64,000 nt of DNA from SZUA-265 sp966249405 (GCA_966249405.1 CBINDO010000005.1:11375-75374), one strand, 5' to 3'. Shown: positions 8,612 to 17,893, numbered from the stretch's first letter. Notes: generated by a model from the letters alone, not told the origin. A program made the numbers and translations.

Positions 8612-9502
8612 TCGAGACGTGAGCGCGGCTTCGAGCGCCGCGATGAACTCGCGCGGGGATTCTTCTTGTGGAAAGTGACCGCTGTCGGCGAGCTCGTAGG
8701 TAGGGGCGTGCGGAAGCAGTTGCTGCCAACGCTCGAGCACCATTTGGTCGACGAGGGGGTCGAGTTTGCCCCAGATGAGAGCAGTTGGGAGACCTGCGAG
8801 AGCGGCGACGACGGCGGGCAGCTCGGGCGCGAACGCGCTCGACTCCACCAAGTTTGCACCCAACGTCCACGGTGCCAGGCGCGCTGCGCGATTCGGAAAC
8901 GGAGCCTTGTAGTGACGGTGAACTTGCGGGCTCAAGCGCGAACGTTTGGCGAAGGCGGTTGGCAAGAGCCAGCGCGGCGATGCGTTGCAGCTCAAGTAAA
9001 GAAAGCGCCCCAACGGCGAGCGAATGAACCGCATCAGCGAGCGACCCTTCGCGTGATCGTCCATGGCCCAACCCCAGCTGTTGACGATGACCACGCGCCG
9101 AAAACGCGAAGCATCGGTAACGAGCAGCGGCAGCGCGATCGGACCGCCGAAGTCATGGACGACCAACGTGACGTCCTCGAGCTCGAACGCTCGCAGCAAG
9201 TCGCGCAAACGCCGCGTGTGGTCGCTGGGTAAATAGCCGGCCGTCGTTGGTTTTTCGGACAACCCGAAACCCAAGTGGTCGGGCGCGATACAGCGATATC
9301 GGTCCTCGAAATGGGCGATGGCGGCGCGCCACTCGAAGGACCACGACGGGGTGCCGTGCACGAACAAGAGCGGCGAGCCGCGCCCCGTGTCGACGCAACG
9401 CATGGTGCCGTCAGTGTGAGGAAAGTGCTTGGAATGAAACGGGTATTGTCGTGTGTCCAGCCACTCCGGGACAGGCTTCGATGGGATAACCAGTTGCGTC
9501 AT
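8594..9502 (-). CDS. Alpha/beta hydrolase related to haloalkane dehalogenases
   Basis: The 302-residue protein has the complete order of the haloalkane-dehalogenase/epoxide-hydrolase branch. The oxyanion motif is HGTPSWSFEW near 50 and the nucleophile elbow is VVHDFGGPIA near 122. A lid region follows, then the acid in WGKLDPLV and the catalytic His in DSGHFPQEE. The nucleophile is Asp, not Ser, which fits dehalogenase or epoxide-hydrolase chemistry. In true haloalkane dehalogenases the residue after the nucleophile is a halide-binding Trp; here it is Phe, so dehalogenation is doubtful. It is divergent from a LuxR regulator with only 51 bp between starts. The 3' end runs into repeat copy A. 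No signal peptide; cytosolic. Confidence 0.88.
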   Translation of the reverse strand: MTQLVIPSKPVPEWLDTRQYPFHSKHFPHTDGTMRCVDTGRGSPLLFVHGTPSWSFEWRAAIAHFEDRYRCIAPDHLGFGLSEKPTTAGYLPSDHTRRLRDLLRAFELEDVTLVVHDFGGPIALPLLVTDASRFRRVVIVNSWGWAMDDHAKGRSLMRFIRSPLGRFLYLSCNASPRWLLPTAFAKRSRLSPQVHRHYKAPFPNRAARLAPWTLGANLVESSAFAPELPAVVAALAGLPTALIWGKLDPLVDQMVLERWQQLLPHAPTYELADSGHFPQEESPREFIAALEAALTSRPQSSV

Positions 9503-9553
9503 GGGTGACAGTCTGGCGCGCGTCGAGCGAGCGCGTTATGGTACGTTCGTACT

Positions 9554-10339
9554 ATGCGTGTTTCGGCGGAGCCAGTCGCAACGAGCGAGCCACATTCCGA
9601 GCTGATCCGGGAGTTGTGCGACGAGGCCACGCGCTCGCAGAGCAGTCATGCGTACCGCGATAAGGTGCTCGAGCTGTTGAGTGAACGAATCGAAGTCGAT
9701 GCGGCGCTGTTTCACGAGCTCTCGCCGCGCGTGCCGTTGGCGCGCGCAGCGTTCAAGGGGCTCGACCTCGCCGTGCTCGACTCGAGCAGCCGCGGGTGGG
9801 ACGAGATGGCGGTGAGGCTACAGCCGTTGCGCGACGTGGCTTTGCGTCAATCGGGCGCGGCTACCGACGCCGAGGCGTTTCCACGCGGGAGCCGGAGCCG
9901 CCGCGATTGGGAGACGCGGATCGCCAAGCCGCTCGGGATCCGAGGCGTGTTGATAGGTCACTTGTTGCGTCACGGGCGAGTGATCTCGGCGGTTGTGCTG
10001 ATGCGACGGAGTCGTGGGTTCTCGCGCGCGGAACGAGTCTGGCTCGGCAAACTACTGCCGTGTCTCACGCTGGGTGACTCGTATTGGCAGTTCGCCGGTC
10101 AGCAGCGGTTCGCGGGCATGTTGGCAGCGCCCATCTGCCGAGACCAACGCTTGACGGCGCGCCAACGTCAAATCGTCGAAGGCGTCGCGCTCGGGCGCAC
10201 GAACCGACAAATCGCGGCGGCGCTCGAGATTTCTCCCCACACCGTGCGCAATATCCTCGTCGAGATTTGTGAGCGGTTGGGGGCCGGTAATCGAGCAGAC
10301 GTCGTGCGGTTGGCGGTGTTGTCGACACCACGCGAGTAG
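9554..10339 (+). CDS. LuxR-type transcriptional regulator
   Basis: The 261-residue protein has a C-terminal LuxR/GerE helix-turn-helix, about 200-258, with LTARQRQIVEGVALGRTNRQ and the recognition-helix region ISPHTVRNILVEI. The first 190 residues are not a receiver domain (no phospho-acceptor Asp/Lys pattern). They have a GAF-like flavour (DAALFHELSP near 53, RGVLIGHLLR near 135), so the signal is probably a small molecule rather than phosphorylation. It is divergent from the alpha/beta hydrolase with 51 bp between starts, which makes that hydrolase the first candidate target. Confidence 0.88.
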   Translation: MRVSAEPVATSEPHSELIRELCDEATRSQSSHAYRDKVLELLSERIEVDAALFHELSPRVPLARAAFKGLDLAVLDSSSRGWDEMAVRLQPLRDVALRQSGAATDAEAFPRGSRSRRDWETRIAKPLGIRGVLIGHLLRHGRVISAVVLMRRSRGFSRAERVWLGKLLPCLTLGDSYWQFAGQQRFAGMLAAPICRDQRLTARQRQIVEGVALGRTNRQIAAALEISPHTVRNILVEICERLGAGNRADVVRLAVLSTPRE

Positions 10340-10593
10340 TCCCGCCTGCGCCTCGCAGTTGCGGCGAGGGCAGAATTTGGGCGAGGTGGGGTGGAGGGCG
10401 AGCCGGCGTGTTGGCGACGGGGCCGCGGCTCGACTCGGATCGGGCCAAAATCACGCGACGCGGGCGTCGCCGAAGAGCGGGCGGCAAGTGATGATTCCTC
10501 GTCGTTTACAACGTGGAAAGTTGGTGTCATACAGCCCGACGGCCCGTGCACGTTCGTCGTGGGGCCGTCGAAACCCAGCAATCAGGAAGCACT

Positions 10594-11796
10594 ATGTCAC
10601 GTTCTCCATTTTCCAACATTCCCTTGGCGCCAGCGGACCCCATCTTGGGCCTCACCGAGGCTTTCGTTGCGGATACGAATCCGAACAAGGTGAACTTGGG
10701 CGTGGGTGTTTACCAAGATGGCAACGGCAAGGTGCCCGTGTTGCAGGTCGTGCGTGAGGCCGAGCGCATCTGGTACGAGAAGGAAGACTCCAAGTCGTAC
10801 TTGCCAATCGATGGCGCGCCCGCGTTCCGTAAGGAGGTGCAAGCGCTGCTACTCGGCGCCAATTCCTCCATCATCGCCGAAGGGCGTGCGGTTACCGCGC
10901 AAGCATTGGGCGGCACGGGTGGTCTGAAGATCGGCGCGGACTTCTTGAAGCGGTTCCTGCCCAACACCGAGATCTACATCAGCAAGCCGAGTTGGGAGAA
11001 CCACCGCGCACTGTTCGAGAGCGCAGGCTTCGAAGTGAAGGAGTATTCTTACTATTCACCCGAAAAGCACGGCCTCGACTTCGCCGCGATGCGCACCGAT
11101 CTGCAGGCCATGCCCAACGGCAGCATCGTGCTGCTGCACACCTGTTGCCACAACCCCACGGGCTCCGACCCCACTCGTGAGCAGTGGGAAGAGATCGTCG
11201 CCATCTGCCAGACCAAGGGCTTCGTGCCGTTCCTGGACTTTGCGTACCAAGGCTTCGGCGACGGCATCGTGGAAGACGCCGTGCCGGTGCAGCTGTTCTC
11301 CCAAGCAAACATACCGTTCTTGATCTCGAGCTCGTTCTCGAAGTCGTTCTCGCTGTATCGCGAGCGCGTGGGCGGCATCACCATCGTCACCACCGACGCT
11401 GACGAGGCCAAACGCGTGACCTCGCAGGTCAAGCGCGTCATCCGCACCAACTACTCGAACCCGAGCTCTCACGGCGCCCAGATCGTCGCGCTCGTGTTGT
11501 CCGACGCCAACCTACGCAAGAAGTGGGAAGGCGAACTCACGGAGATGCGCGAGCGCATCCAACGCATGCGCACCTTGTTCGTCGAGCGGCTCAATGGCCT
11601 CGGCGTGAAGCGTGACTTCTCGTTCATCAAAGACCAGAAGGGTATGTTCTCCTACTCCGGTTTGCAGCTCGAGGCGGTACGCCGTCTGCGTTCGGAGTTC
11701 GGCATCTACATCGTCGACAGCGGCCGCATCTGTGTGGCGGCGATGAACGAGAAGAACATCGGCCCGGTCTGCGAAGCCATCGCCAAGGTGCTGTGA
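10594..11796 (+). CDS. aspC: Aspartate/aromatic aminotransferase, class I alpha
   Basis: This pyridoxal-phosphate enzyme transfers the amino group between aspartate and 2-oxoglutarate. The 400 residues are close in length and order to E. coli AspC/TyrB. The N-terminus has APADPILGLTEAF, then VNLGVGVYQD, then TAQALGGTGG near 107 and HTCCHNPTGSDPT near 185. The PLP lysine is in SSSFSKSFSLYRERVGG near 255, and RTNYSNPSSHGA follows near 298. The chosen ATG has AGGAAG 5 bases upstream; the frame stays open to 10513 but the extension resembles no family member. Whether aromatic amino acids are also substrates cannot be told. The LuxR gene upstream ends 250 bp away with no gene between. Confidence 0.95.
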   Translation: MSRSPFSNIPLAPADPILGLTEAFVADTNPNKVNLGVGVYQDGNGKVPVLQVVREAERIWYEKEDSKSYLPIDGAPAFRKEVQALLLGANSSIIAEGRAVTAQALGGTGGLKIGADFLKRFLPNTEIYISKPSWENHRALFESAGFEVKEYSYYSPEKHGLDFAAMRTDLQAMPNGSIVLLHTCCHNPTGSDPTREQWEEIVAICQTKGFVPFLDFAYQGFGDGIVEDAVPVQLFSQANIPFLISSSFSKSFSLYRERVGGITIVTTDADEAKRVTSQVKRVIRTNYSNPSSHGAQIVALVLSDANLRKKWEGELTEMRERIQRMRTLFVERLNGLGVKRDFSFIKDQKGMFSYSGLQLEAVRRLRSEFGIYIVDSGRICVAAMNEKNIGPVCEAIAKVL

Positions 11797-11864
11797 GGCT
11801 GTGAGGCGCGGCTGACTGCGGTCGCGTCGCGCACCTAGCTCCAACGTGCCCTCAAACGACCGGC

Positions 11865-11886
11865 GCCCGAGCACCCATGCTCGGGC
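11865..11886. terminator. Bidirectional hairpin terminator between convergent genes
   Basis: A perfect 9-bp stem (GCCCGAGCA / TGCTCGGGC) with loop CCCA lies between the stop of the aminotransferase gene (11796) and the stop of the GH30 gene (11909), which converge. There is no clear U-tract. The stem and placement support the call. Confidence 0.6.
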
Positions 11887-11908
11887 TGCTGGTCGGCGTG
11901 ACCGTCGT

Positions 11909-13480
11909 TCACTCGCTCGACTGCGGGGCCGCGAGGTCCGAGAACACGATGGTAGCCACGCTGCGGGCGGGCATATCGACGCCGAATGCGTTGGAAGTGG
12001 GCTCCGAAGCTTCCAAGCCGTTGGTGACGAGGGGTACGGCGAGGGGCTGCCAACGGTGTGAGACGCCTGGGCGGAATGTGGTGAGCACGCTGTCGGAAGT
12101 GGGGGCGCCGTCGACGCCGCGCAGCGTCACGTGTGCGACGTTGCGTCCGGTGTTGAGTAGGACGACGGTCGCCGTCTTGGCGTCTGGTGAGACGTAAGCC
12201 GAGGCGAGCACGCTGGCCTGACTGCTCTCCACCGACACACGCGTGTACCCCGGATCAGTGAAGCGCGCGAAGTGACGCACGGCGTAGTAATGGTCGCGTG
12301 GTTTGGCGGTGCGGCCCACGAGCGACACCAAGCCCTTGTTGCCAGCCCAAATCAAATCCCAATATAGAAACGCGACGGCGCCTTGAGTCACGAGAGTGTG
12401 ATGCATCAGCCACGCGGTCTCGAAGCCACCGTCGACGCCGCCGTCCTCGTCGGTGTTGAACTCGGTTTGGAAAGTGGGCAGCGAAGTTGCCTCGCGGACC
12501 TCCCGCATCTCATCGAGAAAGCTATCCGGTCCAGGTTCACGCCAGTCCCACATCGCGTCGTCGCCGCGCTCGTAGATGTGGTGCGCGACCCCTCCGAGGA
12601 GGGCGGAGTCTAGCGCGGCGAGGTAATTCGGGATCCGATGGTAGTGGATGCCCAGGACTTCCGGACCGAGCAGCAACGGCCGCTGCTTCGGTTCCCGCTG
12701 GGTCACGCGCGCGTGCAAGGCGGCGAGGGCTTTGCCGTAGGCTGGGTACTCTGGTGACTCTTCAGGAGTGAATTTACAGCCCTCCCAGTTGCCGGGGATG
12801 AAGTCAGGCTCGTTCTGCAGGCTGATGTAGTCGGGGTAAAGACCCAGGCTCGCGTAGTGGTCCAAAGAACGAATCCACCAGTCGGCGAACTCGGCGTACA
12901 CGAACTTCCCATCACGTTTGGCCAATGTGCAGTTTGGGTTGTTGGCGCAGCGCTCCCTGCCGTTGGCTTTGAGCGCCGCAGGGGGCGACCAGCTGCTCAA
13001 GAGCAGGCGCGGTGGATGCCCCAGCGCTCGGCTCGCGCGCTCGAAGATCTCGACCTCTTCGGCGAGGTTGCCATCGGTGCGGTCGCTGCGTTCGAACCTG
13101 TTGCGAAAGCGCAGGATGTCGAGACCGAGCTCGGGAAACAACAGCTCGTAGACCGCGTCGCTGACATTGCCGACCAGACGGCCTTGGTGCCAAGCCAGCG
13201 CCGCGCCGAATCCTTGTAGAGTTTGAAAGCGCCGACCCATTTCGATGGTGATTTCGGCGTCGACTTCCGGCGCGGTCGCGTCCAACGTTGCCGCGACTGG
13301 AGATGAGGGCTCGAGGGGTGACGCGACGTCGAGCGAGTAAGCGTTGGAGGCTGGTGTTCCGGCGCCCGCGCCGAGGCACCCCGCGACCAACGAGGCAGCC
13401 CACACGCATGCGGTGAGACGAATGAGCCAGGAAACTCGGCGTGCGCCGGCGTGGGGGGCTGCGTGTTGTCTTGAAGTCAT
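11909..13480 (-). CDS. Secreted glycoside hydrolase family 30 lipoprotein
   Basis: GH30 comprises retaining enzymes such as glucuronoxylan endo-xylanases, beta-1,6-glucanases and glucosylceramidases. The 523-residue protein has a lipoprotein signal (lipobox LVAGC, Cys at 35). The family entry motif LQGFGAALAWH is near 90 and LLSSWSPPAALKANG near 160. The acid/base Glu lies in ISLQNEPDF near 218 and the nucleophile Glu in LPTFQTEFNTDEDG near 315. A C-terminal beta-sandwich typical of GH30 follows (VVLLNTGRN region). The mix of motifs is nearer the xylanase-like subfamilies than the glucosylceramidases, but the substrate is inferred. It is divergent from the mannonate dehydratase gene and could share regulation with it. 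Confidence 0.85.
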   Translation of the reverse strand: MTSRQHAAPHAGARRVSWLIRLTACVWAASLVAGCLGAGAGTPASNAYSLDVASPLEPSSPVAATLDATAPEVDAEITIEMGRRFQTLQGFGAALAWHQGRLVGNVSDAVYELLFPELGLDILRFRNRFERSDRTDGNLAEEVEIFERASRALGHPPRLLLSSWSPPAALKANGRERCANNPNCTLAKRDGKFVYAEFADWWIRSLDHYASLGLYPDYISLQNEPDFIPGNWEGCKFTPEESPEYPAYGKALAALHARVTQREPKQRPLLLGPEVLGIHYHRIPNYLAALDSALLGGVAHHIYERGDDAMWDWREPGPDSFLDEMREVREATSLPTFQTEFNTDEDGGVDGGFETAWLMHHTLVTQGAVAFLYWDLIWAGNKGLVSLVGRTAKPRDHYYAVRHFARFTDPGYTRVSVESSQASVLASAYVSPDAKTATVVLLNTGRNVAHVTLRGVDGAPTSDSVLTTFRPGVSHRWQPLAVPLVTNGLEASEPTSNAFGVDMPARSVATIVFSDLAAPQSSE

Positions 13481-13724
13481 GACCCAGGGCGGTTTCTTGG
13501 CTTAGCTCGTCGGATGCGAAACGAGGGGCAGGGGAGAAACGGCCGTTCAAGTGCCGTTGAAGGCGACAAACTAGCAAGGGTGTCGACGCGTTGGGAAGCC
13601 GGCTCCTCCTGCGGAAGGCTCGCCCAGGTGGGCCCTTCCACTGGTGGGGTGAGGTGCGATAAGGCGCCAGGACGTCGTCTCGGCTGGCCAATGGCAGGAG
13701 CGGCGTGTAGCGTCCTCGCCACCC
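13481..13724. promoter_or_regulatory. Divergent GH30 / manD promoter region with palindrome
   Basis: This 244-bp spacer serves both divergent genes. It contains a perfect 10-bp palindrome AACGGCCGTT at 13538-13547, symmetric about a CG/GC core as in LacI/GalR-family operators. A LacI-type regulator is encoded at 16.2 kb. The palindrome is seen; operator function is inferred. Confidence 0.3.
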
Positions 13725-14933
13725 ATGAAGATCACCGGTGCGAAGGTCATCGTCTGTTGCCCCAGTCGCAACTTCGTGACGCTCAAGATCGAGACCGAAG
13801 CCGGGATCCATGGTTTGGGTGACGCCACCTTGAATGGCCGTGAGTTGGCGGTGGTGGCGTTTCTGGAGCAACACTGCATTCCCGCGCTGGTCGGCCGAGA
13901 CGCGCGCAACATCGAGGATATCTGGAACTACTTCTATCGTGGTGTGTATTGGCGCCGTGGCCCCGTTTCCATGACGGCGCTCTCCGCAATCGACGTCGCC
14001 TTGTGGGACATCAAAGGTAAGGCGCTCGACACGCCGATCTACAATCTGCTCGGCGGGCGCAGTCGAGACCGAATCTTGGTGTACGCGCACGCGACGGGCA
14101 ACTCGGTCGAGGGTGCCCTGGAGAGCGTGGCTGCCGCCGCCGCCCAGGGGTACCGTGCGATCCGAGTGCAGGCCGCCGTTCCCGGTCTGGAAGATGCGTA
14201 CGGCGTCGAGAAGGGCAAAGGTCCCTACGAGCCTGCAAAGAAGGGGCTCGCCATCGAAGAAGTGTGGGACACGGCCGCCTACTTGCGCTTTTTGCCTCGA
14301 CTCTTCGCGGCCGTGCGCCGGGAGTTTGGTCCGGACGTTCACTTGTTGCATGATGTGCATCACCGCTGCACACCGATTGAGGCAGCTCGGCTCGCGAAGG
14401 AGCTAGAGCCGTACCACCTGTGGTGGTTGGAAGACCCAGTTGCGGGGGAGTTACAAGAAGGGCTGCGCTTGATACGAAAACATTCGACGACGCCACTGGC
14501 CATCGGTGAGGTGTTCAACACCATCTACGACTATACGACCCTCCTGACGGAACAGCTCATCGACTACGTACGAATGCCTCCCGCTCACGGCGGCGGTATC
14601 ACCCACCTGATGAAGGTCGCAGCCATGGCCTCCGTCTACCACGTCAAGACCGGGTTCCATGGTGCTACCGATATCTCACCGGTCGGAGCCGCCGCGGCAT
14701 TACACGTCGATTGTGCGATCAACAACTTCGGCATCCAGGAGCACATGCCACACCAACCGATCGTGGCGTCGGTGTTCGACGTTGGTTACGCGTTTCGCGA
14801 GGGTCATATGTACCTAGAGGACCGACCAGGGCTCGGTGTCGACATCGATGAGGACGAAGCGAGCAAGCACCCTTATACGCCTGCTGCCTTGCCCGTGGCG
14901 CGACTGCTCGACGGGACGTTATGGCACTGGTAG
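13725..14933 (+). CDS. manD: D-mannonate dehydratase, enolase superfamily
   Basis: This enzyme dehydrates D-mannonate to 2-keto-3-deoxy-D-gluconate in hexuronate catabolism. The 402 residues equal the usual ManD length, and the N-terminus (MKITGAKVIVCCPSRNFVTL) is characteristic of ManD/RspA proteins. Metal and catalytic residues are visible: Asp and His in LLHDVHHRCTP near 209, Glu in WWLEDPVAGE near 236, Glu in AIGEVFNTIYDY near 262, and HGGGITHLMKVA near 288. Some family members are weak or act on D-gluconate, so activity level is uncertain. It is cytosolic. The GH30 neighbour and nearby glycosidases fit a route from glucuronic-acid-decorated hemicellulose to central metabolism. The LacI regulator at 16.2 kb is on the same strand. 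Confidence 0.92.
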   Translation: MKITGAKVIVCCPSRNFVTLKIETEAGIHGLGDATLNGRELAVVAFLEQHCIPALVGRDARNIEDIWNYFYRGVYWRRGPVSMTALSAIDVALWDIKGKALDTPIYNLLGGRSRDRILVYAHATGNSVEGALESVAAAAAQGYRAIRVQAAVPGLEDAYGVEKGKGPYEPAKKGLAIEEVWDTAAYLRFLPRLFAAVRREFGPDVHLLHDVHHRCTPIEAARLAKELEPYHLWWLEDPVAGELQEGLRLIRKHSTTPLAIGEVFNTIYDYTTLLTEQLIDYVRMPPAHGGGITHLMKVAAMASVYHVKTGFHGATDISPVGAAAALHVDCAINNFGIQEHMPHQPIVASVFDVGYAFREGHMYLEDRPGLGVDIDEDEASKHPYTPAALPVARLLDGTLWHW

Positions 14934-15008
14934 CCCCTTCTCACCGCGGGGTAACGTGACGGTATTTGCGCAACATCATACAAGCCAGAAAGCGGAGCGA
15001 GTGACATC

Positions 15009-16010
15009 ATGACGATGACCATGTCGTGGAACCAAGTTGCCCTCAGGCGTCGCTACTTACCCTTGTTTGCCTGCGCTGCGGCCGCGGCATGTCAGGCCGA
15101 GCAACGCGATTTCTCGCCACAGTCGACAGCCGGTGAGACGCGTGCCGACGCCGGTGGTGGCAACGGGAATGACAACGGGAGCGTGAGCGCCGGAAACGGT
15201 GAGACTGGCGTGGCTTCCGGGGCCACCGATGAAGTAACCTCGACCGCACCGGGCGGGACTTCTCCCGACGAGCGCAGCGTTGACGGCTCGGCGGGTGAGG
15301 CGAGCGCCGCAAACGGTGAGACTGCCCCCGGCGTGGGGGCAACGTCCGAACCCAGCGAGTCGGGCGCAGGCTCGGCCTCGCCCGTGGGAACGGCCGAACC
15401 GGAGGATACCAACACCGGCGTCCCGTCGACATCCGGCTCGAGCGAGACGCCGACCTCACTTTGCGATCAGAACCTGCTCATCAACGGCAGCTTCGAACTA
15501 GAGGACGACAGCTGGACCGCCTCGAGCAGTTATGCGGCGTTCGAGCAGCGCGTGCACCCGCTCATCGTGACCAACGACCACGAGTCGCTCGCCCCGTACG
15601 AAGTGACGGCACACGACGGTTCGCGGTTCGCGTTTCTCGGGGACGTTCCCGATGACGAATACATGGGGTATCACACCACCTTGACCCAGCTGATCTTCGT
15701 GCCGGAGGAAGCGATGGGGTTGGTATTGCTCGGCTACGTATGGGTCGACACCAATGAATCGGACGAACAGGAGTGGGACCGCGCCTACGTTCAGCTGGAA
15801 TCCCAGGAAAACTCCGAGGACTACTGGCAGTTCGCGTTCTGGACGAATCGTGACGCGGGCGGCGGCTGGGTAAAGGTCGACGAGTACATCGAAGACCTCG
15901 AGCAAGTTCGCGGCAAACACGTCAACGTGGTGGTCCAGGCCGTAACGGATCAAAGCACACCGACCCGTTTCTGGTTCGACGAACTCGAGGTAGTCGTCGT
16001 TTGTCCGTGA
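15009..16010 (+). CDS. Lipoprotein with jelly-roll carbohydrate-binding-like domain
   Basis: The 333-residue product starts with a lipoprotein signal (FACAAAAAC, Cys at 28). A low-complexity linker rich in Gly, Glu, Ser, Thr and Ala runs to about residue 150. A folded domain of about 180 residues follows. It begins NLLINGSFELEDDSWTASSS, the typical opening of CBM4/22-like galactose-binding folds, and is rich in aromatics (YWQFAFWTNRD, FWFDELEVVV). No catalytic residues were recognised. It probably displays a sugar-binding or accessory domain at the cell surface, next to mannonate dehydratase and a LacI regulator. Exact binding specificity is unknown. Confidence 0.75.
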   Translation: MTMTMSWNQVALRRRYLPLFACAAAAACQAEQRDFSPQSTAGETRADAGGGNGNDNGSVSAGNGETGVASGATDEVTSTAPGGTSPDERSVDGSAGEASAANGETAPGVGATSEPSESGAGSASPVGTAEPEDTNTGVPSTSGSSETPTSLCDQNLLINGSFELEDDSWTASSSYAAFEQRVHPLIVTNDHESLAPYEVTAHDGSRFAFLGDVPDDEYMGYHTTLTQLIFVPEEAMGLVLLGYVWVDTNESDEQEWDRAYVQLESQENSEDYWQFAFWTNRDAGGGWVKVDEYIEDLEQVRGKHVNVVVQAVTDQSTPTRFWFDELEVVVVCP

Positions 16011-16098
16011 ACCGCGTCGAGCGAGCGGCGCTGCAAAGTTTCGCCGTTTGCTGGGCTGCGTGAACGGCTGCCGGTCTCAGAGGTGGTCGCGCGCTGAC

Positions 16099-16112
16099 TG
16101 GTAGCGTTTCCA
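16099..16112. promoter_or_regulatory. Possible LacI-family operator
   Basis: TGGTAGCGTTTCCA is an imperfect version of the LacI/GalR operator pattern with a central CG (right half TGGAAAC when inverted, left half TGGTAGC, 5 of 7 matching). It lies 80 bp before the start of the LacI-type gene, a common position for autoregulation. Motif seen, role inferred. Confidence 0.35.
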
Positions 16113-16191
16113 GCTGAACTGTGTGCCGGATGCAAACACGTCTGCAAATATGCGGCTGTGTCGACGTGGACCGCTGTGTTAATGACGCGCC

Positions 16192-17274
16192 ATGGCTCCT
16201 CGCGTTCCCAACCATCCCTCTTCCGATCTGCCCACCAAACGCGGCTCGGATGACGGCGGCAAGCCCACGATTCGCGCCGTCGCCGAGCGTGCGCAAGTGG
16301 CCATCAGCACCGTGTCCCGTGTGCTCAACGGCGGCCCAGTCAGCTCCGCAGTTCAACTCCGCGTGAACCAGGCGATAGCCGAGCTGGGCTACACGCCGTC
16401 GCTCGCCGCGCAGAGCTTGGTCGGGCGCAAGTCGAATACGGTCGGGTTGGTGACGGACTCCACCGAGAGCCGTTGGTTCTCGCAGGTGTTGCTCGGCATC
16501 GAGGGGGCGCTGACGCCCAGTCGGAAGAGCCTGGTGCTCGCGAGCTTGATGTTGAGCGGCAAATACGACGCCTCCCAAGTACGAGCGTGGGTCAACGAGA
16601 AGCGCGTCGATGGGCTCATCTTCGTGAGGTCATCGGTGGAGGATGTGGATCTGCTGCGTGAGGCACAACTCTCGAGCATGCCCATCGTGCTGATCGGACC
16701 GGACGTGGACGAACCGGCTACGTTCACCGTTCGCGGCAACAATCTCGACGCGGGACGTTTGGCGGCCGAGCATTTGGTCGACCTCGGGCATCGACGCATC
16801 GGTTTTGGCGGCGGACCCCAGAGCTCGTTGGACTCGCGCATGCGCTTGACCGGTGTGTCGGAGCGATTGGTGGAGTCCGACTGCGCGCTCGACCCGTCTC
16901 TGATCTGGAGCGGCCTCCAGTACTCGACGCATGCGGGGACGCAGCACGCTCAACGATTCTTGGCGCTGGGGCCATCGCGCCGTCCCACGGCCATGATTCT
17001 GGGCAGCGATGCCATGGCCCTAGGCTTCATGCGCGCCGTCTTGAGCGCCGGGTTGAAGGTGCCCGAAGACGTCAGCGTCGTCGGGTTCGATGGACTGCCG
17101 GACGGTGAAGTGTTCTGGCCGTCGCTGACGACGGTGCGTCAGCCGACTCAACAAATGGCCGCGCACGCTTGCGAGGTGTTGCTGGCGAGCTTGAACGGGC
17201 AGAAGGAGCCTGCTGAGCCGTCCGTCGAGTACCCGATGGAGTTGGTCGTGCGCGAGAGCACGCGAGGACGTTAG
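16192..17274 (+). CDS. LacI-family transcriptional regulator
   Basis: The 360-residue protein has an N-terminal helix-turn-helix, about residues 24-72 (IRAVAERAQVAISTVSRVLN), followed by the hinge helix region SLAAQSLVG. A type-1 periplasmic-binding-like effector domain runs from about 80 to 355 (VGLVTDSTESRWFSQVLLGI, HRRIGFGGG, SVVGFDGLP). Such proteins usually repress sugar-use genes and are released by a sugar or sugar acid. The nearest candidates are manD, GH30 and the adjacent lipoproteins. An operator-like sequence lies 80 bp upstream. The N-terminus before the helix-turn-helix is about 20 residues longer than usual, so the start could be slightly downstream. Confidence 0.93.
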   Translation: MAPRVPNHPSSDLPTKRGSDDGGKPTIRAVAERAQVAISTVSRVLNGGPVSSAVQLRVNQAIAELGYTPSLAAQSLVGRKSNTVGLVTDSTESRWFSQVLLGIEGALTPSRKSLVLASLMLSGKYDASQVRAWVNEKRVDGLIFVRSSVEDVDLLREAQLSSMPIVLIGPDVDEPATFTVRGNNLDAGRLAAEHLVDLGHRRIGFGGGPQSSLDSRMRLTGVSERLVESDCALDPSLIWSGLQYSTHAGTQHAQRFLALGPSRRPTAMILGSDAMALGFMRAVLSAGLKVPEDVSVVGFDGLPDGEVFWPSLTTVRQPTQQMAAHACEVLLASLNGQKEPAEPSVEYPMELVVRESTRGR

Positions 17275-17509
17275 TTCCATCTCACCCAGCGTGCGGGACG
17301 TCACGCCCTTTGCGGTATTGTTTCGCAACCATGGCGTGAGCGGTGTCGCGTTGTTGCCGTTGCGTTGTGGCTAGACCCGAAGTTGCATGGCGTGCCTCGA
17401 CGGTAGACTTTGTCGACCGTTCTTTGGGACACGTGCAAGCGGTGAACTCGCGATGAGTTCCACCGCTCTCGTGTGCTTTCGTAACCGTTTGACTAGAGGT
17501 CGTGAAATT

Positions 17510-17893
17510 ATGAGAAATTGGATTAACGTCGGTTTGGCTAGTGTGAGTGCGGCAGCTCTCCTCATCGGCTGCGGTGACGACGACGACGCGGTCGTGCCCC
17601 CAACGCCCTCCGTCGAGGACGGGGGTGCCGACGCGGCGCCGCCGGCTACTAGCTCTGCGCTCGTAATCGATGCGGGCGCGGAGACGTCGTCCGTTGCGGT
17701 CGACTCGGGCACCGTCCCAACCGATGCAGGCGCGCCCGACGGCTCCACCTCGGCGCCGTTGGATGCCGAGGCGCCCGACGCGGAGGTCCCCTCGGACGCG
17801 GCCCCAGCAGCCGACGCCGACGCTCCTATCGACGCCGAAGCTCCCGACGCGACGGCCGTCGATGCCGACGTCTCGGTTGGCGACGGCGGTTGA
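17510..17893 (+). CDS. Small Asp/Ala/Pro-rich lipoprotein
   Basis: The 127-residue protein has a clear lipoprotein signal (SVSAAALLIGC, Cys at 20) followed by a short acidic cluster GDDDD. The remainder is low-complexity, rich in Asp, Ala, Pro and Ser, with repeated DAEAPDA-like units. The ATG at 17510 has AGAGGT upstream; the frame opens earlier, at 17387, but only this start gives a signal peptide. There is no folded domain. The acidic tail may be a surface linker or a calcium-binding decoration. Function unknown. Confidence 0.7.
   Translation: MRNWINVGLASVSAAALLIGCGDDDDAVVPPTPSVEDGGADAAPPATSSALVIDAGAETSSVAVDSGTVPTDAGAPDGSTSAPLDAEAPDAEVPSDAAPAADADAPIDAEAPDATAVDADVSVGDGG

Noticed and set aside
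12912..14363. 483-codon minus-strand frame over the GH30 start and manD
   Set aside because: It overlaps two well-supported genes and shows no motif.
17580..17890. Repetitive Asp/Ala-rich stretch considered as a CRISPR or tandem DNA repeat
   Set aside because: Units are imperfect at the DNA level and in phase with the reading frame of a lipoprotein tail; there are no spacers.
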